DNA from: Adiantum capillus-veneris
Taxonomy: Eukaryota; Streptophyta; Polypodiopsida; Polypodiales; Pteridaceae
Direction of reading: 5' to 3'
DNA: 64,000 nucleotides
NCBI GenBank assembly: GCA_014529385.2
Contig: CM043952.1
Coordinates: 70,997,299 to 71,061,298, forward strand
Part shown: positions 22,505-32,078 of the stretch, piece by piece
How positions within the stretch are numbered: position 1 is the stretch's first letter
How the letters are laid out: every line of letters starts with the position of its first letter
Notes under the pieces: model-generated
What the model was told of the DNA's origin: nothing
Database searches by the model: none
What the model saw: the letters and a program-made list of their open reading frames with translations, nothing else
Program-made: the position numbers and the translations under genes

Positions 22505-24274
22505 TCAACCTATGCCCACTGACTCTCGATGAGCTAGTGCATCCGGCTCTACTGATAGACAAACACCCCGCTGCGGAAGCCACACAGAGCTAGCTCCAAG
22601 CTCTGCAAGTAGTCTACAAGAGCTCATACACTCTTGCAAGTATCGGTCCAATACCTGCAAACCTCCCCTATGCTCTATGCCGAGATCAGTCATCGAACAA
22701 CTAATCAACCCTGCTGTAAATGCTCCCACTGCAGCTGCTATGTCGAGCCTCGAGATCAGCATCTCGTACATGAGGACACCGAACGTTGATGCAACCCTGG
22801 CAACCTCTGCCACCTCCAACTCAGAACTCAACTCATGGCAATCCTGTCCCCTATCATAGAGACCATGGCACTCTGACTCCGAGCTCAGGAGTGACTCCTC
22901 GTGTCCACCACATATCACATGTGTACCAAGAGTATCCATCTGTCCTGAATCTGCATCAAGCTCTGGCATAAGCATATCAAGAAATGACTCCACAATAGCC
23001 GACATCTCATCATCCATGTGAGTCATCTCTGTCATCACCTCTGATGACTCATCCTGCTGTGACTCACTAGAGCTGTCCCGCTCTACCTGTGCATCCGTAG
23101 ACGCAACCTGCACAACAAGGTCACTGCTCTGCACTCCATGCAAAGCATCCTGCAACCCACAAGCAAAAGAGACTCGCCTGCTCTCTCGCTCTCTACCTAG
23201 CTGCATGATCACAGAGACAACACCGTCTCTCCCGTGATCCACATGCAATGGGTAACCTGTACCACTCCTGGCACCTCTCGCAATCACTAGCGAACCCAAA
23301 TGCATCACAAAATCTCGCTCTCGAAGCGAAATCTGACATCCACAATCTCTAAGCTGACCAATCGAGATCAAACTCACTGTCAAATCTGGTACATAGCGCA
23401 CATGTCGTAACAAGTAAGATGCACCACTCGGTAATGACAGTCTCACATCTCCTGCACCTGCTATCTCATGCACCGATTCATCGGTCAAACGCACACTACC
23501 AAGCATCCCGCTAGAATATCTACAAAACCATTCACGATGCGACGTGACATGAAACATAGCATCTGCGTCTAGCAACCACTGCGAAGGGAGTGCATTATCC
23601 ATATGTATAGCATCTCGTGCATAGCTCGAGGTAAAAGTGACATCCCCGTCACTAGTATACTCCGACACTACATCTGCCTCAACTGTCAAAGCAACTGAGT
23701 CCATGGCATCACTACATACATCTCTGAGACTGCCATGTCTCCTACGATGTCGCATACGACGAAAACAGCGCCGTCTAACGTGTCCAGAATGACCACAATA
23801 CCAACTTGTCACCTGTCGGTGTGCTCGTGAATGTACATGTCTCACACGAGTCCGTGATGACTCAGATCTATCATACATATCATGTAATCTGCGCCAAAGT
23901 GCTCTCGAAGTAGTCTCATACATAACAAGAGCATATACAGATTCCGTAAGGTGCAAAGAGAGTGTAGATAGTGCCATCTCCTCTAGCTCCTGCCACTGAT
24001 CGTCAAACATGTTTGAAGGTCTACCTGCATCACGACTCAATGGTGGATGCAACCCTCGCTGTGTCAATGCATCAAGCATACACTCTCTCCATGCCGCAAA
24101 GTCTGACCCATCAAACACGCGCATCTGTGAGAGGTCACAATCTGATCGATCACCTGTCTCTGCCCTGAGCACAAGTAGCAAGCTAGATAGCAAAACCACC
24201 TCACCAACAACACCTGGAAACTGTCTACCAATATGGCTAGAAACACAATGTAAAACCTGTGAGACACATTGCAA
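22505..24274 (-). CDS. copia gag/protease-like ORF, internally deleted
   Basis: A 589-codon open frame on the minus strand, with no stop despite its length. An in-frame Met at codon 51 (MRVFDGSDFAAWRECMLDAL) is the likelier gag start. Then come the gag helices (LTESVYALVMYETTSRALWRRLHDMYD), a broken zinc knuckle (WYCGHSGHVRRRC, first Cys missing), and a protease-like part (QWLLDADAMFHVTSHREWF, where the DSG of the family reads DAD, then VRYVPDLTVSLISIGQL). The text then jumps to an acidic Ser-rich stretch and to GVLMYEMLISRLDIAAAVGA, the segment that normally lies between RT and RNase H. Integrase and the RT core are absent. It would be a Gag-like product without enzyme activity. Whether it is expressed is unknown. 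Confidence 0.75.
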   Translation of the reverse strand: MQCVSQVLHCVSSHIGRQFPGVVGEVVLLSSLLLVLRAETGDRSDCDLSQMRVFDGSDFAAWRECMLDALTQRGLHPPLSRDAGRPSNMFDDQWQELEEMALSTLSLHLTESVYALVMYETTSRALWRRLHDMYDRSESSRTRVRHVHSRAHRQVTSWYCGHSGHVRRRCFRRMRHRRRHGSLRDVCSDAMDSVALTVEADVVSEYTSDGDVTFTSSYARDAIHMDNALPSQWLLDADAMFHVTSHREWFCRYSSGMLGSVRLTDESVHEIAGAGDVRLSLPSGASYLLRHVRYVPDLTVSLISIGQLRDCGCQISLRERDFVMHLGSLVIARGARSGTGYPLHVDHGRDGVVSVIMQLGRERESRRVSFACGLQDALHGVQSSDLVVQVASTDAQVERDSSSESQQDESSEVMTEMTHMDDEMSAIVESFLDMLMPELDADSGQMDTLGTHVICGGHEESLLSSESECHGLYDRGQDCHELSSELEVAEVARVASTFGVLMYEMLISRLDIAAAVGAFTAGLISCSMTDLGIEHRGGLQVLDRYLQECMSSCRLLAELGASSVWLPQRGVCLSVEPDALAHRESVGIG

Positions 24275-24330
24275 AATAGAGCTCCCGCAATGTCAATACA
24301 AGCCTCGCCTGCTCTAGTATCACACTGCAA

Positions 24331-25790
24331 TCTGTGAGATAATCACCAAGCCCACACTGTGCGGTATTGATGCATACACACGCACAAGAGCTCCCACCTG
24401 CAAAGAACACCGCATGTAATCACTGAGTGCAATCGCAATCACAACCTGGATCACATCAACTTATGCGCATAAAACTCCTGGGAAAATTTCGCGAGAGTTT
24501 CGACGCACAATGGCTATCAACACAAAATAACCATTGTCCTGCAAGCTCAATACAATGAGCAATCAATGCGCATCAAACTACACTCAACATACATGCATAA
24601 GCTCTGCAAAACTATGGCAAACAATGCTCGAGATCACAAGACTCTCCCACCCGAGAGCAAACCACTGTCTCAAGCAAAGAAAGATACACAACTCCTCACT
24701 CTTGCAAGAGTGGATACAAAAACACAAAACTGTGTCCAAACTGACAAAACCTGTCAAAGTGAGAGTAAACACTCCATCACAAACTATGGCGAGAATCTGG
24801 GAAAAATCCAGCAAAGTTTCCCTTGAAAACTGAGCAAAAACTCAAGTACAATCTCTACCATAAACCATAACACTACTCAATGCCAATGAGTAGAAATGCC
24901 AAAATAGCTCCACATTTTCACATACAATGGCAATCCGCACTCAACGTACATCAACGGAGTGACCGCGCATAAGCAAGCACCAAAAGATTTGCAATCCGGA
25001 AACTTGATCAATGCGAAAAAAATGCTCTCAAGAGAACTCACCGGCACTTGAAAGTGCTCGCCAAAATGCATATATAATGTGCATCAACTATGCACCATAA
25101 CCATATGCAAACCCATTCACAAAGACCATGAATCCAAGCACAAAATCACTGCCAAAGTATCCTGTGAAAACCAGTGAAAGAAGCTCAACCTGTGTGCTCC
25201 AAATACCGTGTCTGTCAAGAGACCGCTTTGGTGGTGTGTAAACGCCTCCGTACTTTGTTGCCCAAGTCTACCAAAAAACCCTCAAACCACAAGCTTAACA
25301 CAAGCTGCAATTGCATCTTCAGCTCAGAATTTATGCACTCAACTTCAAGCATCTCCCGTGCTTCCAAAAGTGCATCAAACTCGCACACAATGCGACAACA
25401 AAAAATCTAGAATTTCTGTATACAGCCAGTCTGAGCTGAATATCAGCAAAACGGTGAGGAATTTGCAAAAAGTTTCTACTGTAAAGTTGTAGACCACGTC
25501 GAAACGGATAGGTTGACGAGACGGAATTTTCAGATCTTCATTCTACAAGGAGAAAAACGAATCTGAAAACAGTGCTGCTGCGCACACAGTTTTAGGGAAA
25601 CACCTTCACTTACACACAGTCTTTCACACTCCTTTCTGAGCTTCCACAAGAGCATACATCACTCTCAACTAAGCTCACAAGCTCCCATTGCATTCTCACA
25701 AAGCTTCCAAGCTTTCTTAATCCCTCTACCGTCGAGAGCGAGCGAGCTATCACCTCGAAGCTCTCAAAGCCGTCGTGCTCTTCGCGGTCA
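24331..25790 (-). other. leader of nested copia derivative
   Basis: About 1.5 kb between the primer-binding site and the ORF on the minus strand. Only short frames occur and no protein motif was seen. It would form the 5' untranslated and packaging region. Confidence 0.6.
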
Positions 25791-25809
25791 CCATAGCTTT
25801 GATACCAAT

Positions 25810-26000
25810 TGAAGGGGATCGGGGAGCACCACAGACAGAGAGTGAGAGAGAGAGAAGGAGACACACACACGATGTGGGTGGGGAGACTGTGAAGTGGAAG
25901 CTCCCCCTATACAGTATACTCACTATAAGTATAGGGTAACAGTGGACGGGTGCCCATGACCTGGGCGATCGGTCAAGGCACATAGGCCTTAACCCCAACA
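25810..26000 (-). repeat. 5' LTR of nested copia derivative
   Basis: 191 bp. Its inner side is followed on the minus strand by TTGGTATCAAAGC (primer-binding site, one base off the common TGGTATCAGAGC), at about 25797-25809. Confidence 0.92.
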
Positions 26001-26419
26001 AGACATCCTACACGTAGGATGTCTCCAGCTTGATTTAGGACTCCAAACCAACCTATGAGCACACCACTGTGATCAGCACATCAAGGAGAAGCTGGGGTAA
26101 AAATTTCAAGTCATTCTGAGCAAAAAGACATCCTACGCGTAGGATGTCTCAAGGCCATTTTTAGGTCCAAATAAAATTCTGAGTATACCATTGTGTTGCT
26201 GGACTTAAGGGGAGTCTCTGGACCAAATTTTGTTAAATTTTGAGCATATAGGCATCCTACGCGTAGGATGTCTCTAGGCCAGTTTTAGGGTCCAATTGTA
26301 CTTTTGACCATACAGGAGTGTTCACAGTGTCACAGAGACCATTCTAAACTCCATTTCACTATTTTGTCCATAACTTTCACAAACGGTATCGGATCGGAAA
26401 AGTTTTTATATCAAAACGT

Positions 26420-27335
26420 AGCCTGAGAGCGGCTCTACAAATCTTAGAGCAAAATTTGAACTAGACGCATGCCCATGGCAACCATTTCGTTCAATTTTGA
26501 AAAAAAACGTCGTTTGAGGCCTCAAAATACATCCGCAAGTTAGGGGTGTCTAAAAGCGACAATTTGCGAGAATTGTGACGAAACGGTTGCGGTTTTGGAC
26601 ATAGTTTCGACTTTTCCCGAACCAAAGAACTTGAACACAGTGGACTAAGTCTACTTGTACCAAGCAAAAGCTCTTAAGCCCAGAAATCATGTCTACCCTA
26701 GATTCAAACGCAGCTTACACAAGCTTGGAGATCCCGACGGTAGAGGAATATCCTCCCACAATGGATCTTCCAAACTTGCAATTGATAAAGATCCATCTTG
26801 TTGAGAGAGTTTGGATGATTGGTCATGAGAGTGAAGGACTATATAGATACATTCACGACAATGAGGTCAATCTTTATAGCCTGAGAGCGGCTCTACAGAT
26901 CTTAGAGCAAAACTTGAACTAAACGCATGCCCACGACAACCATTTAGTTCAATTTTGAAAAAAAACGTCATTTGAGGCCTCAAAATACATCCGCAAGTTA
27001 GGGGTGTCTAAAAGCGACAATTTGCGAGAATTGTGACGAAACGGTTGCGATTTTGGACATAGTTTCGACTTTTCCCTAACCAAAGAACTTGAACACAATG
27101 GACTAAGTCTACTTGTACCAAGCAAAAGCTCTTAAGCCCAGAAATCATGTCTACCCTAGATTCAAATGCAGCTTACACAAGCTTGGAGATCCCGACGATA
27201 GAGGAATATCCTCCCACAATGGATCTTCCAAACTTGCAATTGATAAAGATCCATCTTGTTGAGAGAGTTTGGATAATTGGTCATGAGAGTGAAGGACTAT
27301 ATAGATACATTCACGACAATGAGGTCAATCTTTAT
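26420..27335 (+). repeat. 458-bp direct tandem duplication covering the gag start
   Basis: The unit 26420-26877 (from AGCCTGAGAGCGGCTCTACA) is repeated at 26878-27335 with few differences. Each unit holds the last part of the leader and the first 64 codons of gag. Only the second copy runs on into the full gag. The first copy gives a truncated frame (26689-26922) that ends in leader sequence. Confidence 0.92.
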
Positions 27336-30300
27336 AGGTGCTCAGACCCATACCTAGAAGAGATAACGGATTACAAGCTCTTATATGTCTACACATATGG
27401 AGTCGACTGTCAACGGAGATCTATAGTTGTTGACAAGTATGGACGAGAATACAGAGTTGTAGAAAGCACAAATCCACAGACTGTACTAGAAAGAGGTGGA
27501 TATTTGGTCAATGAAGGACCACAAATGCCTCCACCAAACACGAGAATTCCTATAGGAATTCCAAGAAGAGAGCCACTAGGATTCCCTTCAAGAGCGATAA
27601 CGAGAGAAGGATTGGGAGAGTCTCTGGTTAGACTTGTAGACAATCGACAAGTTAGACCATCCCAAGTCCAGAAATGGGTAAACAGAAAATACTCCGGAGA
27701 TAAAGATCCGAGAGATCACGTAACGGCTTTTAGAAGAGTGATTAGAGCAGAGGAAGTTTCCAATTTTGCGACACAGTTTGCGGGATTTGGATTGACTCTA
27801 GAAGATGATGCAGCTACATGGTTCGACTCGGTGAAAAAATGGGATTTTGAGACCCTAGATGAGTTGTTTCAAGAGTTTATTGAAGAATTCTCGCCAAAAG
27901 GCATTGCTCACAACACGGTCTCGCAAATCCATAGATTCAAACAGAAAGAGAATGAATCAGTACGCAAAGCATCATTATGGCTCAAGAGATATGTTAAGCT
28001 CTGTCCGAGAGTGGAATTACCTACGCAAGCATGACTGATGCTGATCTTTATCCAGGGAATGAGACATGCGGGCCTTCAGAAGGACCTGCATATGATAAGG
28101 AGGATGACGCTAAAAGAGTTGATCAAAGAAGCTCTTTATCTAGTGGATAACTGTGAGGCATAAAAAGAAAAGGACTTAAAAAGTCAAGGAGATGACACAT
28201 CCTCTCAGCACAGTGTTTCACAGATAAGTGAGTCCATTGCCAAGCGAACGGCACCTATTGATCAAGAAAAGCTTATCGACGACTTGGTCGAGAGGTTGAT
28301 TCCTCTTATAAGGTCTGATTCGGGAGAGCGGAAGTGGTGTGAAATTGAGAGAAAATGGATGAACCATACGGGGGAAGAGTGTTATTATAGCATGGAAAAT
28401 GCTAGGGAGAGGTATGTACAACCTGTTCCAGAAGCACCTACTCCACTTACATACATTACGGGGAATGCGCCAGGACCAGTAGGAGTTTTAAGGCCACAGC
28501 TTGTCTTAGGACAACAACCTCCGCTTGCAGGTGCTAGAATGCAGGTAGACATGAGAAACATGCCAATGATGGAAGCATCAAATAAACCAACGCTAGTACC
28601 AGCTACAATGTGGTATAGCAACCAAAGTGAGTACTACCCTCCGGAGCAACAAAATGTGAGAGAAACACATGGAGTGGTGAGGCCGGTACAACCTCCACCT
28701 CCTGGGTTTCAGTCGAAAGAAAGAAGGTATGAAATGGACGAAAGGACATTGCCATTCATTGCAAATAGCGGCTTATCTAGGTCAAAGCTTGCTTATAGCC
28801 AAGAGGAAATGCTAAAAGAATCTCCTCAACCAGAGACAGATTGTCACAAAAGTCGTGACAACCACTTGGTCAAACAATGTCCTCATACGGAGATCACTGA
28901 ATTAAATGCCTATTGTCTTGAGTGTGGCATCACTCACTTGATCCCCGATTGCCCGAAAAAACCAAACCAAATCAGGAAAATCATGCCAAATGTATTAGGG
29001 ATTGTTCAACTCCCTAGTAGCTCAGAAAATGAAAATGTTGTACCAGTTCAAGTGGTTACAAGAGCACAAGCTCAAAAGAAAGCTGATGAGAATCCAGAGA
29101 CAAAGAACACGAAAAGTGTCACGAGTCCAAAGACAGATGATGGACCAAAAATAGACGCACCTAGTCAGAAAACCAAGAGCAAAAGAAATAGTTGGAAAGC
29201 TAGAAAGACTAGGATGAAAGCACACAGGGAACGAGAGCAAAAATCCCTAGCTGAGAAGCTTACCGAAGCTGAGGAGAAGATAAAACAACATGAGGAAAAG
29301 GAGGCACCTTCTCTTACACAGATGGTTAAACCTCTAGAAGAACCATCCACGGATGAGAAACCGAGAAGTGCTAGTTGAGGAGGATCTGTGTTGGCAGAGA
29401 AGGTTAATGAGACATTAGATGCCGTCTTGAAGGCCTATTATGTGAGGCTCAAAAACAACCGAACCCAAGAACACAGGTGGATGACATATCCCTATGCGGA
29501 ACTAGAAAAGCAAAGGTTTGAAATGTGCCAGAAAATGATTCAAACAGCCCAAGCTTTACTAGAACCACCAGTTGCAAAACCTGAGGATGTGATCCGTTTC
29601 ATGCATACACAAGTAATCCCACCAAACCAAGAACTAAAAGAGCCAGATTCTAGTCATGAGCACAGACCAAACCTCAAAGACCCAGCATTAGAACCAAGGA
29701 TAGTACTGAATACCACGGATAACTCTTCCGAGGGATTTCACCAAGCTATACCTGAGGATTGTAAAGAGATAGATGGTCTTGATGAATTGTGGAAACAAGT
29801 CAGAGAGGCCAATGAAGCCGATGACCTAAGAAGACGAGTAGACAAGACTGGTGATGAACGAGGAGTGTTTCTACCACCAATAGAGGAATTTGAGACTGGA
29901 TCTCAAATGAATCTAGACGTGCGATCGTATTGGGGCGACAAAGGATCTGTACAATGTATGGATAGTCAACCCCATTCTCTAAGAACACTACCGTCCTACA
30001 TGGGAGAGTACGAGACCAAGTCAGATGTGGTTGCAGCCCCATCACAGAGACTATCTCCCAACAAGGCCATCGATTCAAAGGGGCTAGTAGATATTCTATC
30101 TACCCCAGTCACCTGTACAATAATGTTAGCCGAGTTGCTCAGAATAAGACCAAACATGTGGGCTAATGTGGGTAAATGTCTAGAGAAATTTGGTATAAAA
30201 ACCCCAATGACTCAAATCGAGGAAGGCATCAAAGAGCTTGAAATGCCTCAACTAAATACTAGGCCAGTGCCATTAAACAAGGTAGGCAAGTATACGAGGG

Positions 30301-30344
30301 AGAAGATGGAAACACCACCCTTCCTGTGGAATTCAATAATGTAA
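27147..30344 (+). pseudogene. gag of the 15-kb gypsy element (three in-frame stops)
   Basis: One frame runs 1066 codons from the ATG at 27147 (MSTLDSNAAYTSLEIPTIEE), broken only by stops at 28032 (TGA), 28161 (TAA) and 29376 (TGA). There is no frameshift in 3.2 kb. The capsid-type gag domain lies at about residues 175-295 (KWVNRKYSGDKDPRDHVTAF, DDAATWFDSVKKWDFETLDE). A zinc-finger-like CLECGITHLIPDC (CX2CX3HX4C) follows at about 590. The next segment is highly charged and probably coiled (SLAEKLTEAEEKIKQHEEKE). The C-terminal third (29388-30344) has no recognised domain. Gag of about 1060 residues is long for gypsy elements. The ATG was chosen because the 458-bp duplication copies the same start. 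Confidence 0.82.
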
Positions 30345-30685
30345 AAACCATGACAATCCTTGACAGTGGAGCTGGTGTGGCCATTGCAACCAAAGAGCTT
30401 TGGAAAAAATGGGGAAAACTTGCCTTGATATCCACACGAATGACCCTGCAGCTTGCAGACGGACACAAGGAAAAGCCCCTAAGACTGCTAGAAAAAGTAC
30501 TTGTTACTTCTTGTGGCATTGAATATGAACACACTTTTGTTGTTGTTGACTTTGGCAAGAAGAACAACTATGACATCATTCTGGGAAGACCATTCATGCG
30601 ACAATTGAAAATGGTCCAAGATTGGGGTCCATATATACTTGAGACATATGGAAACCATAACAAAGATAAACTTGAGGGACCATAG
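30326..30685 (+). CDS. retroviral-type aspartic protease of the 15-kb gypsy
   Basis: The frame (shifted -1 relative to gag) contains TILDSGAGVAIATKELW, with an intact DSG, then LQLADGHKEKPLRLLEKVLV and YDIILGRPFMRQL, the IxLG-RPF signature near the C-terminus of gypsy proteases. The frame is open upstream through VYEGEDGNTTLPVEFNNVKT, so it overlaps the end of gag by at least 50 bp, as expected for -1 frameshift expression. No separate start is needed. It ends at 30685 without RT following. The enzyme would cut Gag; this is the one catalytic site in the element that looks undamaged. Confidence 0.82.
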   Translation: MEFNNVKTMTILDSGAGVAIATKELWKKWGKLALISTRMTLQLADGHKEKPLRLLEKVLVTSCGIEYEHTFVVVDFGKKNNYDIILGRPFMRQLKMVQDWGPYILETYGNHNKDKLEGP

Positions 30686-32078
30686 CTATAGGGATGTGAC
30701 GAGAACACCGGTTGAGGAGTTTGATTCCTCCACAATAGCAGGATCAGAACTTCCAGCTTGGTTAGGTAAGCCTAAAGAAGTGTGGATGTGTGGAGTTTCA
30801 CAATGTGGTAGCTTGAAACTTGAGGAATGTATCCTAGAGCGGGTTATAGAGGATATGGACTATATCCCATAACCATTTCCTGAAGAAGAGTTAGAGCCTT
30901 TTGGATGGGAACACATCTTGGCTACTCCGGATGTGTGCGCCGTGGAGGATGCTCCCACAACAAAGTTTTGTGATGAAAATGGCTATGATGTCGTTCCTTA
31001 TTTTGCAGTGAGTGTAATCTAGGAAAACGAAGAGATCCAGACATCAACAAGCTCTCAAAATAAGGAGCAAACAAAGAAATGTGGAGAATCAAAAGATGAA
31101 GAAGACGACGAGTTCTATGACTCTGTAGAAGACTTCGAGCTTCAAAAAGATCAACGACCCGGGAATCAATGTCATCGCTACACGAATAACGTGCATCAAA
31201 AGCGGATTCCAAAGTTCTCGGTGAAGACACAGCCACCACAAGCATCCTCATACATGGCTCCTAATAAGGATGCAAAGACTCAGCTAGGAGGAATATGACC
31301 AAAGCAACGAGCTAACAATGCTCTAATCAATGGGCTAGAAAAGTCCTCCAAGAAACTACCACCCACGAGCAAACAGACAGTAACTTTCCACTACCAGCCA
31401 AAAAATCAACGGAAAGTACAAGAAGTCAACCTTGCTGAGGATAGTAGCGATAGTGATGAATCTTACGACATCCCCTATCATCAACTCAAGCCATCATTAT
31501 CGCCAACCCCTTCAGCAACAACCATGACAGGTCAAAAGAACAGGACAACAAGTCAAAGCCAAAAAGCTCGATAAATCTGGATACCAAAAAGCCAGATCGG
31601 CCAAAAACAGATATGGATCAAGAAGACAAAGATCTCTAATGACAAATCACAAGATCCAAGACCAAAACAAAAACAAGGAAAGCGTGCACGAACGGGTAAG
31701 AATATCACAAAGTCGCAAGCTTTCACAACTCAGGTTTGGGCTCCAAAGAAGTTGATTCAAGCACAAAAAAATCAGGAATTCATTTGGATTCCAAAACAAC
31801 CATAGTATCAACTTTCAAAGCCTGAATCCCGTCCCCAACCAAGCGTACAAGGGCTAAAGAAAAGACCACTGTTGACTCAAACAACAAAAAGGTGGATCCC
31901 AAAGAAGTCTCTTCAAACACAAACGAAGCACGGGCAAGTATGGGTTCCCAAATGAGAGCCAACAACAAAACAACCAATAATCGCAAAGAAATGGGTCCCA
32001 AAGAAGAACAACAAAACTGCTGTCAGCGCATTGCCGCTTGAATTCTTACAATTCTTCCTACGATTACAGTACACTTAG
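30639..32078 (+). pseudogene. ORF3 of the 15-kb gypsy, W-[IVA]-P-K repeat protein, function unknown
   Basis: A frame of about 480 codons lies where pol would be expected, overlapping the protease end in the gag frame. It is interrupted by six stops (30870, 31020, 31296, 31572, 31803, 31953), all of a type reachable by one C-to-T change, and by no frameshift. The N-terminal part has Cys and Trp (KEVWMCGVSQCG), the middle is acidic (ESKDEEDDEFYDSVEDFELQ), and the C-terminal half is basic and Gln/Lys-rich with about seven units such as IWIPK, VWAPKK, RWIPKK, VWVPK and KWVPKK. Similar KxVWVPK motifs occur between gag and protease of some copia elements, which is a loose likeness only. No RT, RNase H or integrase residue pattern is visible. 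The start is uncertain. Confidence 0.6.

Larger units (their letters stand above)
22239..26000 (-). mobile_element. copia deletion derivative nested in the gypsy leader
   Basis: A 3762-bp element with two 191-bp LTRs (22239-22429 and 25810-26000, seven differences, about 3.7 percent). The target duplication is AGACA (22234-22238 and 26001-26005). On the minus strand a primer-binding site (TGGTATCAAAGC) follows the right-hand LTR and a polypurine tract (TTTAAGTGGGACG) precedes the left-hand one. Inside is a long leader (about 24300-25790) and one ORF that lacks integrase and most of RT. It is younger than the gypsy that hosts it. Confidence 0.92.
20927..26273. repeat. array of 24-bp palindromes in the leader (interrupted by a copia)
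   Basis: The core is AGACATCCTACG followed directly by its own reverse complement. Copies start at 20927, 21207, 21362 (degenerate), 21645, 21928, 22089 (degenerate), 26001, 26126 (perfect) and 26250. Most copies are preceded by a segment like GAGCAAAAAG and embedded in a longer diverged unit (for example CTGAGCA-TACCA-GTG-TTGCTGA). After removing the copia and one copy of its 5-bp duplication, spacings are about 280, 155, 283, 283, 161, 145, 125 and 124 bp, roughly one or two times 140. The array lies between primer-binding site and gag. Confidence 0.9.

Noticed and set aside
20927..26273. Regularly spaced palindromes as a CRISPR array
   Set aside because: Spacers are 100-260 bp, diverged copies of one another, and lie in a retrotransposon leader of a plant genome. 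There are no cas genes.
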